64,000 nt of DNA from Nitrospira defluvii (GTDB taxonomy: Bacteria; Nitrospirota; Nitrospiria; Nitrospirales; Nitrospiraceae), in NCBI RefSeq assembly GCF_905220995.1, contig NZ_CAJNBJ010000017.1:186001-250000 (forward strand), given 5' to 3'. Position 1 is the first letter of the stretch. Every line of letters begins with the position of its first letter. The notes under the pieces were generated by a model. That model was not told the origin of the DNA. It saw only the letters and a program-made list of their open reading frames with translations, and did not search any database. The position numbers and the translations under genes were made by a program. Of this stretch, positions 28,561 to 36,007 are shown piece by piece.

Positions 28561-29710
28561 CCGCCTCATCCTCTTCCGTCGCCGCTTCGTCGAGCAGCTC
28601 ACGAACCTGCGCTCGACCGAGCTTCAGCATCTCCGACATTTGGCCTTCACTAATCAGGTCCTTCTTCCATGCATCGATCGCGAGCAAGAACAGCCGCGAT
28701 GACTGCGCTCTATCGATCGAGGACATGTCGTATGCAGCTGGGCCGAGGACTTGACGGACCTGCTCGTCGGTAATGCCGCCATTATCCTTGAACCAATCCC
28801 ATGTTCCTTTCTTCGTCAGGCCGAGTTTTTCGAGCCGCATGACCATGGCCTGACGAGACACACCGAAAAAGTGCGCGAGGAGGATGATGTGCCGGCGAGT
28901 GAGATGGCTTGACCCCGTCGTCAACTCCTTGAACTTCTCCATCACGGCACGGGCAGGCGTCAGGAAGGCTCGTCCAAACTCGCTTGCGTAGCGCTCTTCG
29001 CGTGAATTTTCGTACATTTCGTCCTGATAGACATTAGGCTGACGGCGCGTCGCCGTGAAATGCCCGAGTTCGTGGCCTCCGGTCTGGGTCCTACGGTCCT
29101 TGCGGTGGCTGGCGTTGATCAGGATGCACGCGCCCACCGCATCATCGTATGCAAACAGTCCCGAGACCTTGGGATCGAGCTTACGACTATAGACCCTCAC
29201 TCCGAGCTGAAGTTCCATGAGCGCGAACAGATTCTGCACCGGCCCCTCGCCGAGCCCAAGCCAGTTCCGAAAATTTTGCGCGTCGTGTTCTGCTTGCGTA
29301 CGCACGTCTCCGGGCAGGATCGACTTTTCCGGCGGATAGTTATGCGTCCGTTGGACGCCAAGGATGTTTTCGAGTTCAACCTCGGCCCGAACGAGATCAT
29401 TTAACATCCGCGCAGCCTGCTCGATACCGGCGTCGCCAGTCTCCGCAAGCGAGCGGAAGCGCGGAACAAGATCCACATGGACGGACTCGCGCCGCAGCAG
29501 CGAATTGACCGACACACCGTAGCAGCGACTTAGTGCCTGTAGCTCATCGATACGGGCGCTGCGCTGGCCTTTTTCGATAGCGACGAGGGTCGTGCGCGCG
29601 ATGCCGGCAGCCTTTGCGCCGGCATCCTGGGTCACGTTTGCGGTCTCTCGCGCGACCTTCAATCTCTTGCCCAGTTCCGCCGGGCTTAGCTCGTGAGTTA
29701 GCTTAGTCAT
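28535..29710 (-). CDS. XRE-family regulator fused to ImmA/IrrE metallopeptidase
   Basis: About 391 residues. N-terminal helix-turn-helix (about 12-65, GKRLKVARETANVTQDAGAKAAGIARTTLVAIEKGQ), then an ImmA/IrrE zinc-protease domain with GGHELGHF near residue 214 and a glutamate in REERYASEFGRAFLTP. The C-terminal ~120 residues are helical. The ATG at 29710 overlaps the QueC-like stop (ATGA). The fusion suggests a repressor that is activated or inactivated by proteolysis. It may control the operon's own promoter at 31700. Confidence 0.82.
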   Translation of the reverse strand: MTKLTHELSPAELGKRLKVARETANVTQDAGAKAAGIARTTLVAIEKGQRSARIDELQALSRCYGVSVNSLLRRESVHVDLVPRFRSLAETGDAGIEQAARMLNDLVRAEVELENILGVQRTHNYPPEKSILPGDVRTQAEHDAQNFRNWLGLGEGPVQNLFALMELQLGVRVYSRKLDPKVSGLFAYDDAVGACILINASHRKDRRTQTGGHELGHFTATRRQPNVYQDEMYENSREERYASEFGRAFLTPARAVMEKFKELTTGSSHLTRRHIILLAHFFGVSRQAMVMRLEKLGLTKKGTWDWFKDNGGITDEQVRQVLGPAAYDMSSIDRAQSSRLFLLAIDAWKKDLISEGQMSEMLKLGRAQVRELLDEAATEEDEADDLFKLPH

Positions 29711-31092
29711 GATGCGGTATCTATCCATTTCCTTACGAACGATGCCGGTCCCAGATCATTCGTGAACGCCGACCATTCCGTGGCGTGGTGTTGCAGAAGC
29801 CGATTGAGGCTGTTGGCAACCACATCTGACGGCTGCGATAGCGCGCGAGCGAGTTCATTCGTCGCGCGGCGCTTAAGCATATCGTACTGCGTTGAATCTC
29901 GGACCGAAGCGAAGTGCTCGAAATGGAGTACTCCCGCGAGCGCGTACTCGCGCAGAGCTTGTGTGATGTGATTGAACTCCGGGGCCGCCCCTTTCTCGAA
30001 GGTAGGAGCCTTCAGCGTCTCCCATACATAAGTCTCCACAGGCTCCCTCAAGCCGGCGGCATGGACGCTCAGTCGGCGTAATGTACACGCCGCACAGATT
30101 CCGCACTGCCGCCGCGTCCCCGATACGGACGCCTGCCTCGACTGTTGCCAGCAGGACCGGGTCTTTACCCAGTTTGCTGCATCTTCGCCGCAGTTGTCGA
30201 CGAACTCGCGGAGCGTCTCTCCTTTCGTCATCCAGAGCCGCGGGAAGTGGTAGTGAAGCCGATGTTCGAGCAGCGCGCTGACAAATTTCTCCATCAGCAC
30301 GGAGAACGCCGGGTGGTTTCGGTAATCCGCGTAACCTTGTCCCACCGGAAGGATCGCCGGTGCGAGAGCGCCTTGCCCACTTTCTGAGACGATCACAGAC
30401 GGCACATGGATCAGATAAGAGGCAATAGCTGCTACGATGCTGAACTTAAAGCCGCGGCTTCGGGCGCTGGTCTCGGCATTGTTGCCGTCCAGCCTGACGT
30501 CGTAAGGCAGTGCCGCGAAAGGAACATAGGGGCGCGCCTTCCTCGGTGTATCATACCGTTTGGTTCCCACTCTCACGCGGACAAGCCGATGGCCGAGACG
30601 CTTACGCTCGAGGCCATCGACCGCGCAAGAATCCATACCTTCGCTGTAGGCAATGACGGCCTCGGCGTCGTAGGGAAACTCCATGCGGTTCTGGGCAGGC
30701 GTCGCTGCGCCCACTTTGCGACTGCGGAACTCGAAATGCCAATCATCGCCCGTGAGAAAATTCAGTGCGTCGACAAGCGTTCGCATCACGGCGGGATCCG
30801 ACCATCTATCACGGTCGTGGACCGGCACACGCACATAGAAGCGTCGTCCCCAGTTCATCGCACTACGACCAAGACTGCGGTCGCAGAATTCAACTGCAGC
30901 CGCAACGACGAGCGTGTCGTAAACGACGGCCCGCCAGTTGGTCGATGAAAAGGATTCAAGGATTTCGGTGTCGAAACTGATGTGTCGATCGAGCCTGCAG
31001 GCGAGCGCGCCCTTCCGAGGGTGCCCACCAGGCTCGACGACATCGACGGCCATTTCCTTGAGCTCGAGAAACCGTTCTGCCGTGCTCATCAC
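29707..31092 (-). CDS. QueC-like PP-loop ATP pyrophosphatase, defence-type
   Basis: About 461 residues, much longer than biosynthetic QueC (~230). The PP-loop motif is SEGMDS at about 150-155, in place of SGGxDS. Zinc ligands C314, C330, C333 and C336 (QCGICAAC) match the QueC cysteine cluster. A SESGQGALAPAI stretch lies at about 236-247. QueC-like enzymes are known parts of two defence systems, Qat and type IV CBASS. It starts in a GTGA overlap with the upstream gene and is coupled to the XRE-ImmA gene. No queD, queE, queF or tgt lies nearby, so ordinary queuosine synthesis is unlikely. Confidence 0.78.
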   Translation of the reverse strand: MMSTAERFLELKEMAVDVVEPGGHPRKGALACRLDRHISFDTEILESFSSTNWRAVVYDTLVVAAAVEFCDRSLGRSAMNWGRRFYVRVPVHDRDRWSDPAVMRTLVDALNFLTGDDWHFEFRSRKVGAATPAQNRMEFPYDAEAVIAYSEGMDSCAVDGLERKRLGHRLVRVRVGTKRYDTPRKARPYVPFAALPYDVRLDGNNAETSARSRGFKFSIVAAIASYLIHVPSVIVSESGQGALAPAILPVGQGYADYRNHPAFSVLMEKFVSALLEHRLHYHFPRLWMTKGETLREFVDNCGEDAANWVKTRSCWQQSRQASVSGTRRQCGICAACTLRRLSVHAAGLREPVETYVWETLKAPTFEKGAAPEFNHITQALREYALAGVLHFEHFASVRDSTQYDMLKRRATNELARALSQPSDVVANSLNRLLQHHATEWSAFTNDLGPASFVRKWIDTAS

Positions 31093-31658
31093 AGCGGTAC
31101 TCCGTCGCTAAGGTCGGTTCTCTTACGCAGGCCACGCGCGGCAGCCGGATGAGGGTCGACCAGCATCGAACCAAGTTTGCTCTCCGACAGTCCGGAGATT
31201 GCGCTGTTCAGCCTTGCTCTCACATCGTTCGCGCGCCGCTGATTCGACTCGCGTAGGTAGTGCTCTTCCACCGAACGCACATTCGCAAAGCCGCGCTCCT
31301 TCGCGGCGAAGCCCACGGCGTCGTAGAGTGCCTGCTTATCCAATCGACCTTCATAGACGAGCTGGATGCTCCAGGCGACGGCGTTCATCCCAAACACCGA
31401 ACCCGCGGCCAGAGCCTTCGCCTCTTCGAGCTGCTGAAACGCGATCTCGGGAAGCCCCAAAGAATTGTCGCGACCAGTGAAGACATCCTTCAGAGCATAG
31501 ATCAACGGTCCTGAGACCTCGTTCTTGAAATCGTTGGCGAGTGCTTGAGTCGCGGCTTCTGCCACCTGTTCGGAGTCATAGGCGCGCTGATCTCCGCGCT
31601 TAGCCAACTCCTTCCAGGGCCTTCGCATTGACAGACTTCTATGCGGTCCGTCACTCAT
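31089..31658 (-). CDS. First gene of the QueC/SMC operon, unknown
   Basis: 189 residues, helical, no domain recognised. Central segment: EVAEAATQALANDF then GLPEIAFQQLEEAKALAAGSVFGMNA and an Arg/Glu-rich part (FAAKERGFANVRSVEEHYLRES). It overlaps the QueC-like start by four bases, so they are made together. In Qat and type IV CBASS the QueC-like enzyme sits with a partner that may be its substrate, and this protein is a candidate for that role. A promoter with a palindrome lies about 45 bases upstream. Confidence 0.65.
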   Translation of the reverse strand: MSDGPHRSLSMRRPWKELAKRGDQRAYDSEQVAEAATQALANDFKNEVSGPLIYALKDVFTGRDNSLGLPEIAFQQLEEAKALAAGSVFGMNAVAWSIQLVYEGRLDKQALYDAVGFAAKERGFANVRSVEEHYLRESNQRRANDVRARLNSAISGLSESKLGSMLVDPHPAAARGLRKRTDLSDGVPL

Positions 31659-31681
31659 GGCGCGACCTCCGATGTCAGAAG

Positions 31682-31708
31682 TTTATAATAAAAATAAGAC
31701 AATGTCAA
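31682..31708 (-). promoter_or_regulatory. Promoter of the QueC/SMC operon with an overlapping palindrome
   Basis: On the minus strand TTGACA (31708-31703) is followed by an AT-rich stretch holding TATAAA (15-base spacing) or TAAACT (17-base spacing). The -35 box overlaps a perfect 9-base palindrome, GACATTGTC (31698-31706), a likely operator. The XRE-ImmA protein of the operon is the obvious candidate repressor. Confidence 0.45.
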
Positions 31709-31830
31709 ATCGACTATTCTGAGGTCATTTGCTCTTGAACCCCTGAGAGTAAGATTGCGGACCGGATTTCGGTGACGAGTTGAGGGCCAGAAGAGAAGGC
31801 TTCCGGCGCCCGTCATGAGCGGAGACCGTG

Positions 31831-32004
31831 ATGCCAACTCCCATGCACGTCTATCGAGACATTGCTGCCCATAACGGGGTCGATGTGGCCTCACGCGAGG
31901 CCCTCAGCCAGTTTTTCAATCACGACCTCCCACGATTCCCCGCTGAGGTTTAGATCGCTATTGCGCAAGAGCTGCGTGAGCGAGAAGGGGAAGCAGCTCG
32001 ATAA
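31831..32004 (+). pseudogene. Small ORF broken by an in-frame amber codon
   Basis: ATG at 31831 opens a 40-codon frame, ending TAG at 31951. The same frame continues for 16 more sense codons (reading like IAIAQELREREGEAAR) to TAA at 32002. The two parts read as one helical 57-codon protein interrupted by a nonsense codon (FFNHDLPRFPAEV then stop). It sits 10 bases before the next small gene. It could also be two short genes or true readthrough. Confidence 0.4.
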
Positions 32005-32013
32005 GGGGATTCA

Positions 32014-32196
32014 ATGGATCACATTGTTGCGTTTGCTGTCATCATTATCGGAGCAGGCCTCATCGCAAAGGTATTCCCAAAAATCATGACACAGATCTTC
32101 GACCACTACCCCCAACATTTCTCCCCCACGCACAAAACGGGCTCAGGCGATGAGATCCCGGAAGAGACATGGAATTGGGGTGCGGGGCAGGCATGA
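32014..32196 (+). CDS. Small single-pass membrane protein
   Basis: 60 residues. A hydrophobic segment at about residues 4-18 (IVAFAVIIIGAGLIA) is followed by a polar, acidic tail. AAGGGG lies about 8 bases before the ATG. No family recognised. Proximity to the toxin-antitoxin remnants suggests plasmid- or island-type cargo. Confidence 0.5.
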   Translation: MDHIVAFAVIIIGAGLIAKVFPKIMTQIFDHYPQHFSPTHKTGSGDEIPEETWNWGAGQA

Positions 32197-32267
32197 TCGC
32201 GGCCTGCAGGGCCCGCTGTGCGCAGTGCGGCTGGATTCGGGACTGTTAGGGTGGTAGCATTGCAGGT

Positions 32268-32456
32268 ATGGATGCTGATGGAGTGATCGCCAGAACTGTA
32301 GAGGTGTTTGGATCTGTGGACAAGGCCACGGGCTGGCTCGATGATGCGAACCTCCTGCTCGGTGGTGCTACGCCGCGGTCGCTGTTGAGCACGCCGGAGG
32401 GCAGAGAGCAAGTGCTGACAGTGCTCGGCCGTATCGACTACGGGGTGTTTTCGTAA
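32268..32456 (+). CDS. MbcA/ParS/Xre toxin-binding-domain protein (DUF2384), copy 1
   Basis: 62 residues, only the C-terminal toxin-binding domain of the MbcA/ParS antitoxin family: pattern ARTVEVFG, KATGWLDDANLLLGGATPRS and TPEGREQVLTVLGRIDYGV. Full-length family members have about 140 residues with an N-terminal helix-turn-helix, which is missing here, and no RES-domain toxin is encoded nearby. A -10-like TAGCAT ends seven bases before the ATG and no ribosome site is seen, so it may be leaderless. Confidence 0.62.
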   Translation: MDADGVIARTVEVFGSVDKATGWLDDANLLLGGATPRSLLSTPEGREQVLTVLGRIDYGVFS

Positions 32457-32458
32457 TC

Positions 32459-32650
32459 ATGATGGATGTGAATGGAGTGATCTCCAGGACGGTTGATGTA
32501 TTTGGTGAGGCTGAAAAGGCTCAAGCCTGGCTCGATCGTCCGAATCGCGTGTTGGTCGGCGCTACACCGCGGTCCCTCTTGTCTACGCCTGAGGGCAGGG
32601 AGCAAGTGTTGACGTTGCTGGGCCGCATCGAGCACGGTGTGCACAGTTGA
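32459..32650 (+). CDS. MbcA/ParS/Xre toxin-binding-domain protein (DUF2384), copy 2
   Basis: 63 residues, a diverged tandem copy of the preceding gene, starting two bases after its stop. The GATPRSLLSTPEGREQVLT core is identical, while the N-terminal half differs (ISRTVDVFGEAEKAQAWLDRPN). Both lack the HTH domain. The pair looks like a duplication of a truncated antitoxin with both copies kept open, so they may act as decoys or as antidotes to a toxin elsewhere. Confidence 0.62.
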   Translation: MMDVNGVISRTVDVFGEAEKAQAWLDRPNRVLVGATPRSLLSTPEGREQVLTLLGRIEHGVHS

Positions 32651-32712
32651 GGGCAGTGAAGAAAACCACACCCTAGCCGCGTGTTGACAAACACCAATAA
32701 AGAAAGCGATTG

Positions 32713-33941
32713 GGAGTTCAACCGGTTGATGCAACACTAGCCTGTAGTCTATCCGCCGGGGTTTCATATCCCAAGATCTTTCTGGGCCGCTGATTCAATT
32801 TCTGCGCAATCCTGTTGAGCTTGGTTTGCGAATGTGCGGAGAGATCCGTGCCGCTCGGGAAGTACTGCCGAAGGAGTCTGTTCGTGTGTTCGTTGGTGCC
32901 GCGTTGCCAGGGGCTTTGGGGATCGCAAAAATACACCTGGGTGTCCGTCGCCAGGGTGAGGTCTTGTGGTCCGCGAGTTCCATGCCTCGATCCCAGGTCA
33001 ACGATTGACGGAGCCGTTGAGGAAGCTTTCTGACTTGCGTGCTGAGGGCCGTCACCACGGTCTTGGTGTCCTTGCCGTCAACCTTCACAAGCATTGTAAA
33101 CCGGGAGTGCCGCTCGACGAGCGTCGCGATGTGGGTATTGCCACGTCCGGCAATGAGGTCGCCTTCCCAATGCCCAGGGACGGCTCGGTCCTCGACCTCG
33201 GGGGATCGATTGGCGATGGGGACCCCGTCGATAATTTGGCCACGACGCAGTCCCCGGATATTGCTGTGCCTCGACTGACGAAACACGCGCTGGGTCCGTA
33301 GGTGCTTCTGGAGTTCTTTTTTCAGCACCCCCCGCGTCTGAACGAAGAGGCTTCGATAGATGGTCTCGTGAGACACCTGCAGGCTCTCATCGTCCAGATA
33401 GGTCCGCTTGAGCCAGCCGGCGATCTGTTCTGGAGACCAGTCCCACGCCAGCTTGCTGGCCACTATACACTTGAGCCGGCCATTGAGCGCGAGTCGACAG
33501 AGTGTCGGACGACGGGCGCGATCCCAGGCGGTCTCATCCGCCCGGTTCGCACGATATCTCTGCTGATCGGTGTTTCGCGAGACCTCACGGCTGATGGTCG
33601 AAGGCGCACGATTGAGCGCCCGGGCAATCTGACGCAGAGAAGAGCCGGCAGCGAGGCCCCGCGAGATCTCCTCGCGCTCGGCCAGCGTGAGCGCCCGAAC
33701 GGCGCGATGGCGCGTTGGCGGCGTAACTCCGCCGTGGAGACGCAACAGCCCGAAAATCGAAGCCGGGAATTTGCCTACCGCACGGCCAATGTCGCTCAGT
33801 GATCCCCCAGTTCGCCAGCGACGCCAAATTTCGTCTTTCTGAGCATCGGTCATGCCAGGTCGTCCCAGTCGTGCCATACCACATTCCTCCAAATCTTGGA
33901 TTAAACCATGTGGTGTTGCACTGACCAGTTGAATCTGCCAT
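32713..33941 (-). mobile_element. IS30-family insertion sequence
   Basis: About 1.23 kb. The ends are inverted: the left reads TTCAACCGGTTGATGCAACAC and the right, in complement, TTCAACTGGTCAGTGCAACAC. Length and transposase match the IS30 family. No clear target duplication is seen. The transposase is frameshifted, so the copy is probably inactive or only able to move with help. Confidence 0.75.
32718..33892 (-). pseudogene. IS30-family transposase, frameshifted
   Basis: The first ~300 residues hold an HTH (LTLAEREEISRGLAAGSSLRQIARAL) and part of the DDE core (PGHWEGDLIAG, HIATLVERHSRFTMLV, QSLTWDRGMELADH). Around base 32963 the frame shifts by one base: the expected continuation (TLATDTQVYFCDPQSPWQRG, then a C-terminus ending at 32718) is in another frame. 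Restoring one base rejoins a transposase of about 390 residues. This may be a real mutation or a sequencing error in a C/T-rich stretch. Confidence 0.75.
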
Positions 33942-33962
33942 TAGCTTTTGATTACAAAATCT

Positions 33963-34036
33963 CCCTACTTTCCCCGAGGGGACAGTAGGTGACTATACCT
34001 CCCCGCCCTCTCTTCGGAGACGGCGGGCTTCACCTA
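33963..34036. repeat. Nested hairpins resembling an IS200/IS605-type end
   Basis: CCTACTTTCCCC-GA-GGGGACAGTAGG (33963-33988) is a near-perfect hairpin. It is directly followed by AGGTG...CACCT flanking CCCGCC-CTCTCTTCGGAGAC-GGCGGG (34003-34026). On the minus strand this looks like the right-end hairpins/guide RNA region that follows tnpB genes in IS200/IS605 elements, but no tnpB remains. Could also be a local palindromic repeat. The rest of 33946-34053 holds nothing. Confidence 0.35.
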
Positions 34037-34053
34037 CGACACACAATGAAATC

Positions 34054-34179
34054 ATGGGTAAGCTCAGCCCAGCCAGAAGCAAGAAAATTTCGGCTCGCGA
34101 CACAGACAAAAATAAGATGGCGAAGGCTAAAGACATTATCAGTCGCTACCGCAACACACTGCACGTTCTCGCCAGGTGA
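34054..34179 (+). CDS. Tiny basic protein of the phage remnant
   Basis: 41 residues, strongly basic (MGKLSPARSKKISARDTDKN, then KAKDIISRYRNTLHVLAR). It lies 84 bases before the phage-like gene in the same direction. Ribosome site weak. Could be a DNA-binding peptide or chance reading frame. Confidence 0.35.
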   Translation: MGKLSPARSKKISARDTDKNKMAKAKDIISRYRNTLHVLAR

Positions 34180-34263
34180 CAGAACTCATAATTTGCCCGA
34201 TCCGCTTTATGCAGTCCCCGCCTTCCCCCGCCGCATACGTGTTCGCCCTGTATACTACGGGGC

Positions 34264-34868
34264 ATGGCTAACTCACGACTCACCAAGCAAGACGCAGCAC
34301 AGACAATCAAGGCACTCAAGGCAGCGGGAGGCGTAGCGGCGGAAGCAGCGCGCCAGCTCAAAATCCCGATCAACACGTTTAAGGGCAGGGTTGATGCCGC
34401 GGTGGGTAGGTTTGGGTTTGAGCGGTCAGCGGTGTCGAAGATCGAGCGAGTGAAGCTCGTTGAGCCCGCCACGCCGGCGCATTTGCGGAAAATCGCCCAG
34501 CTCGAACAGACGGTCAAGGATTTGCGCGGGCAGCTCGGAGAGATGACGAAGGAGCAAGTCTCCGCTCATGCGCTCCGTGAAATCATCCACGGCTGTGCTG
34601 ACGTGCCGGCCAAACCACCGGCATGGCGATTTAAGCAGGCGTCAGGGCACACCACAGGCATCCCGCTCTTGTTCGCATCAGATTGGCACTGGGACGAGGT
34701 AGTAGATCCCGCGCAGATCGGCGGAGTGAACGCTTACAACCATCGCCGTGGACCGGTTGAAACGCTGCTTTGGGACGTTCATCGACCTCACCACGAATCA
34801 CCTCTCCAAACCGAAATACGACTACGCGGTGTTGGCGCTGGGCGGGGATATGCTCAGCGGGAATATCC
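34264..34868 (+). pseudogene. Phage HTH/metallophosphoesterase-like protein, frameshifted and truncated
   Basis: An N-terminal helix-turn-helix (about 1-55, AARQLKIPINTFKGRVDAA), coiled region (80-105), then an Asp/His stretch LLFASDWHWDEVV. Near 34745 a one-base shift moves the rest into another frame: RLKRCFGTFIDLTTNHLSK and then LALGGDMLSGNIH, where GGDMLSGNIH resembles a metallophosphoesterase motif seen in phage proteins. The match stops at about 34868, where unrelated sequence begins, so the gene is both frameshifted and cut. TATACT ends seven bases before the ATG. Confidence 0.55.
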
Positions 34869-35177
34869 ACCCTGTCCTCTATATAGAGTCTTACCGGGCC
34901 GGCTTGTATCGAGTGGAAGGTATCGTTTCTTATAGCATTTCCCCTGATACTCGACGATCTGCTTGCTCCGAGCGGTCGGAAAGGCCTTATCGAGCGCGGC
35001 GCACAGCTGCTCATACTCAGTCAACGGAATGACTCCTGTCCGCTTAAGTTCATCCTCAATGTTTCGAACCCTTCTACAGGCTGACCGAATCTGTGATTGA
35101 TACTTATCCGGGTTGTTGCCATCGTACCGTTCAAACCGGTCGTCCCATTCGCGAAGCTCAGCTCTAGCCTTCTCCAA
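34854..35177 (-). CDS. Small charged helical protein
   Basis: 107 residues with heptad-like N-terminal helix (RAELREWDDRFERYDGNN) and a basic C-terminus (YQGKCYKKRYLPLDTSRPGK). No domain recognised. It overlaps the end of the phage-like remnant on the opposite strand, so the last ~10 codons may be made of junk after a rearrangement. Plausible accessory gene. Confidence 0.5.
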   Translation of the reverse strand: MEKARAELREWDDRFERYDGNNPDKYQSQIRSACRRVRNIEDELKRTGVIPLTEYEQLCAALDKAFPTARSKQIVEYQGKCYKKRYLPLDTSRPGKTLYRGQGGYSR

Positions 35178-35255
35178 ATCTTCGAGTGTGTACCTAGGAC
35201 TCCTTTTTTTGCTCTACTTCCTCCCCCTCTCCCGCCAGCGTATAATACCCCCATC

Positions 35256-35450
35256 ATGCACACACCTCCCAATCCAGACCACGACGATGCCGCCCGGGAT
35301 GCGCTCATAAGAGCGGTTAGGGCTGGCACGCGCAGCACGCCATTTCGGCTCCGAAAGGTCACCTTCAAAGGTCAAGGCTTGCACCCTGATGTCTCAGATA
35401 AAGGATGGGACGGCGTGCGCGAACTTACGTATGAAGGCCATGGTGGATGA
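35256..35450 (+). CDS. Small hypothetical protein, possibly leaderless
   Basis: 64 residues (MHTPPNPDHDDAARDALIRA to a GWDGVRELTYEGHGG end). A perfect TATAAT (35241-35246) ends nine bases before the ATG and no ribosome site is present, suggesting a leaderless message. No family recognised. Confidence 0.5.
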   Translation: MHTPPNPDHDDAARDALIRAVRAGTRSTPFRLRKVTFKGQGLHPDVSDKGWDGVRELTYEGHGG

Positions 35451-35526
35451 TCGCCATTGACTGCTTGGCTCGCCGAAAAGAGGAGAGAGCGTATGTGCCA
35501 CGACGATCCAAAAGGCGGATTTTGAA

Positions 35527-35706
35527 ATGACCCAACCTCCCGCAGATAGTGACAACGACTTGAGCGAGAAGCCGACGGATCAGATGACTGACGAAGAGCT
35601 GAAAGCGGCGCGGATGCGTGTGCTCGATGAGCTTGTGAGATTATCGCAGGAGCTGGATATGTACGACGAGCCGTTCGTGAGTTTCAGCCCGCTCGTGAAG
35701 CCGTGA
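35527..35706 (+). CDS. Small acidic protein coupled to vapB-like gene
   Basis: 59 residues, acidic and helical (DNDLSEKPTDQMTDEELKAA; ELVRLSQELDMYDEPFVSF). Its stop overlaps the start of the VapB-like gene (GTGA), so the two are translated together. No toxin motif (PIN acids) is visible. Unknown. Confidence 0.45.
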   Translation: MTQPPADSDNDLSEKPTDQMTDEELKAARMRVLDELVRLSQELDMYDEPFVSFSPLVKP

Positions 35707-35864
35707 GACCTCAGAAAGCCCGTAAGACATCGAGAGTCAGCGTTGACAGTAAGTTGATCGCGGAAGCTGTAAAAATTGGACCGATAAAAGATAAGACCGA
35801 AGCTGCACACGCTGCGCTCAGAATGTTTATCGCGAACGCAAAGCGGAAGCGGGTGGGAACATAG
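35703..35864 (+). CDS. VapB-type antitoxin-like protein, orphan
   Basis: 53 residues starting at GTG 35703. The core SVDSKLIAEAVKIGPIKDKT followed by EAAHAALRMFIANAK matches the ribbon-helix-helix VapB/DUF2191 pattern. No VapC (PIN) gene follows; a terminator comes 44 bases later. Probably a relic or stand-alone regulator. Confidence 0.55.
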   Translation: MRPQKARKTSRVSVDSKLIAEAVKIGPIKDKTEAAHAALRMFIANAKRKRVGT

Positions 35865-35907
35865 GGGCGTTGCCCGGGGGGTTGCGCAGAGCTGCAAGCC
35901 GGATCAA

Positions 35908-35939
35908 AGGCTCGGATTTTCAGGGCCTTTGCTTTTTCT
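35908..35939 (+). terminator. Intrinsic terminator after the VapB-like gene
   Basis: CAAAGGC and GCCTTTG form a perfect 7-bp stem with an 11-12 base loop, followed by CTTTTTC. It closes the small-gene unit 35527-35864. Confidence 0.6.
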
Positions 35940-36007
35940 AGTGGAGACGTCCGTTGACCGTGCCTGGTTCAGATCGCGTGCCGGAACCGGAGCCGTTCAT
36001 CACGCGG

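Noticed and set aside
31682-31740. AT-rich stretch as the right end of the Tn7-like element
   Set aside because: It is better explained as the promoter and operator of the QueC/SMC operon; similarity to the left side is too weak.
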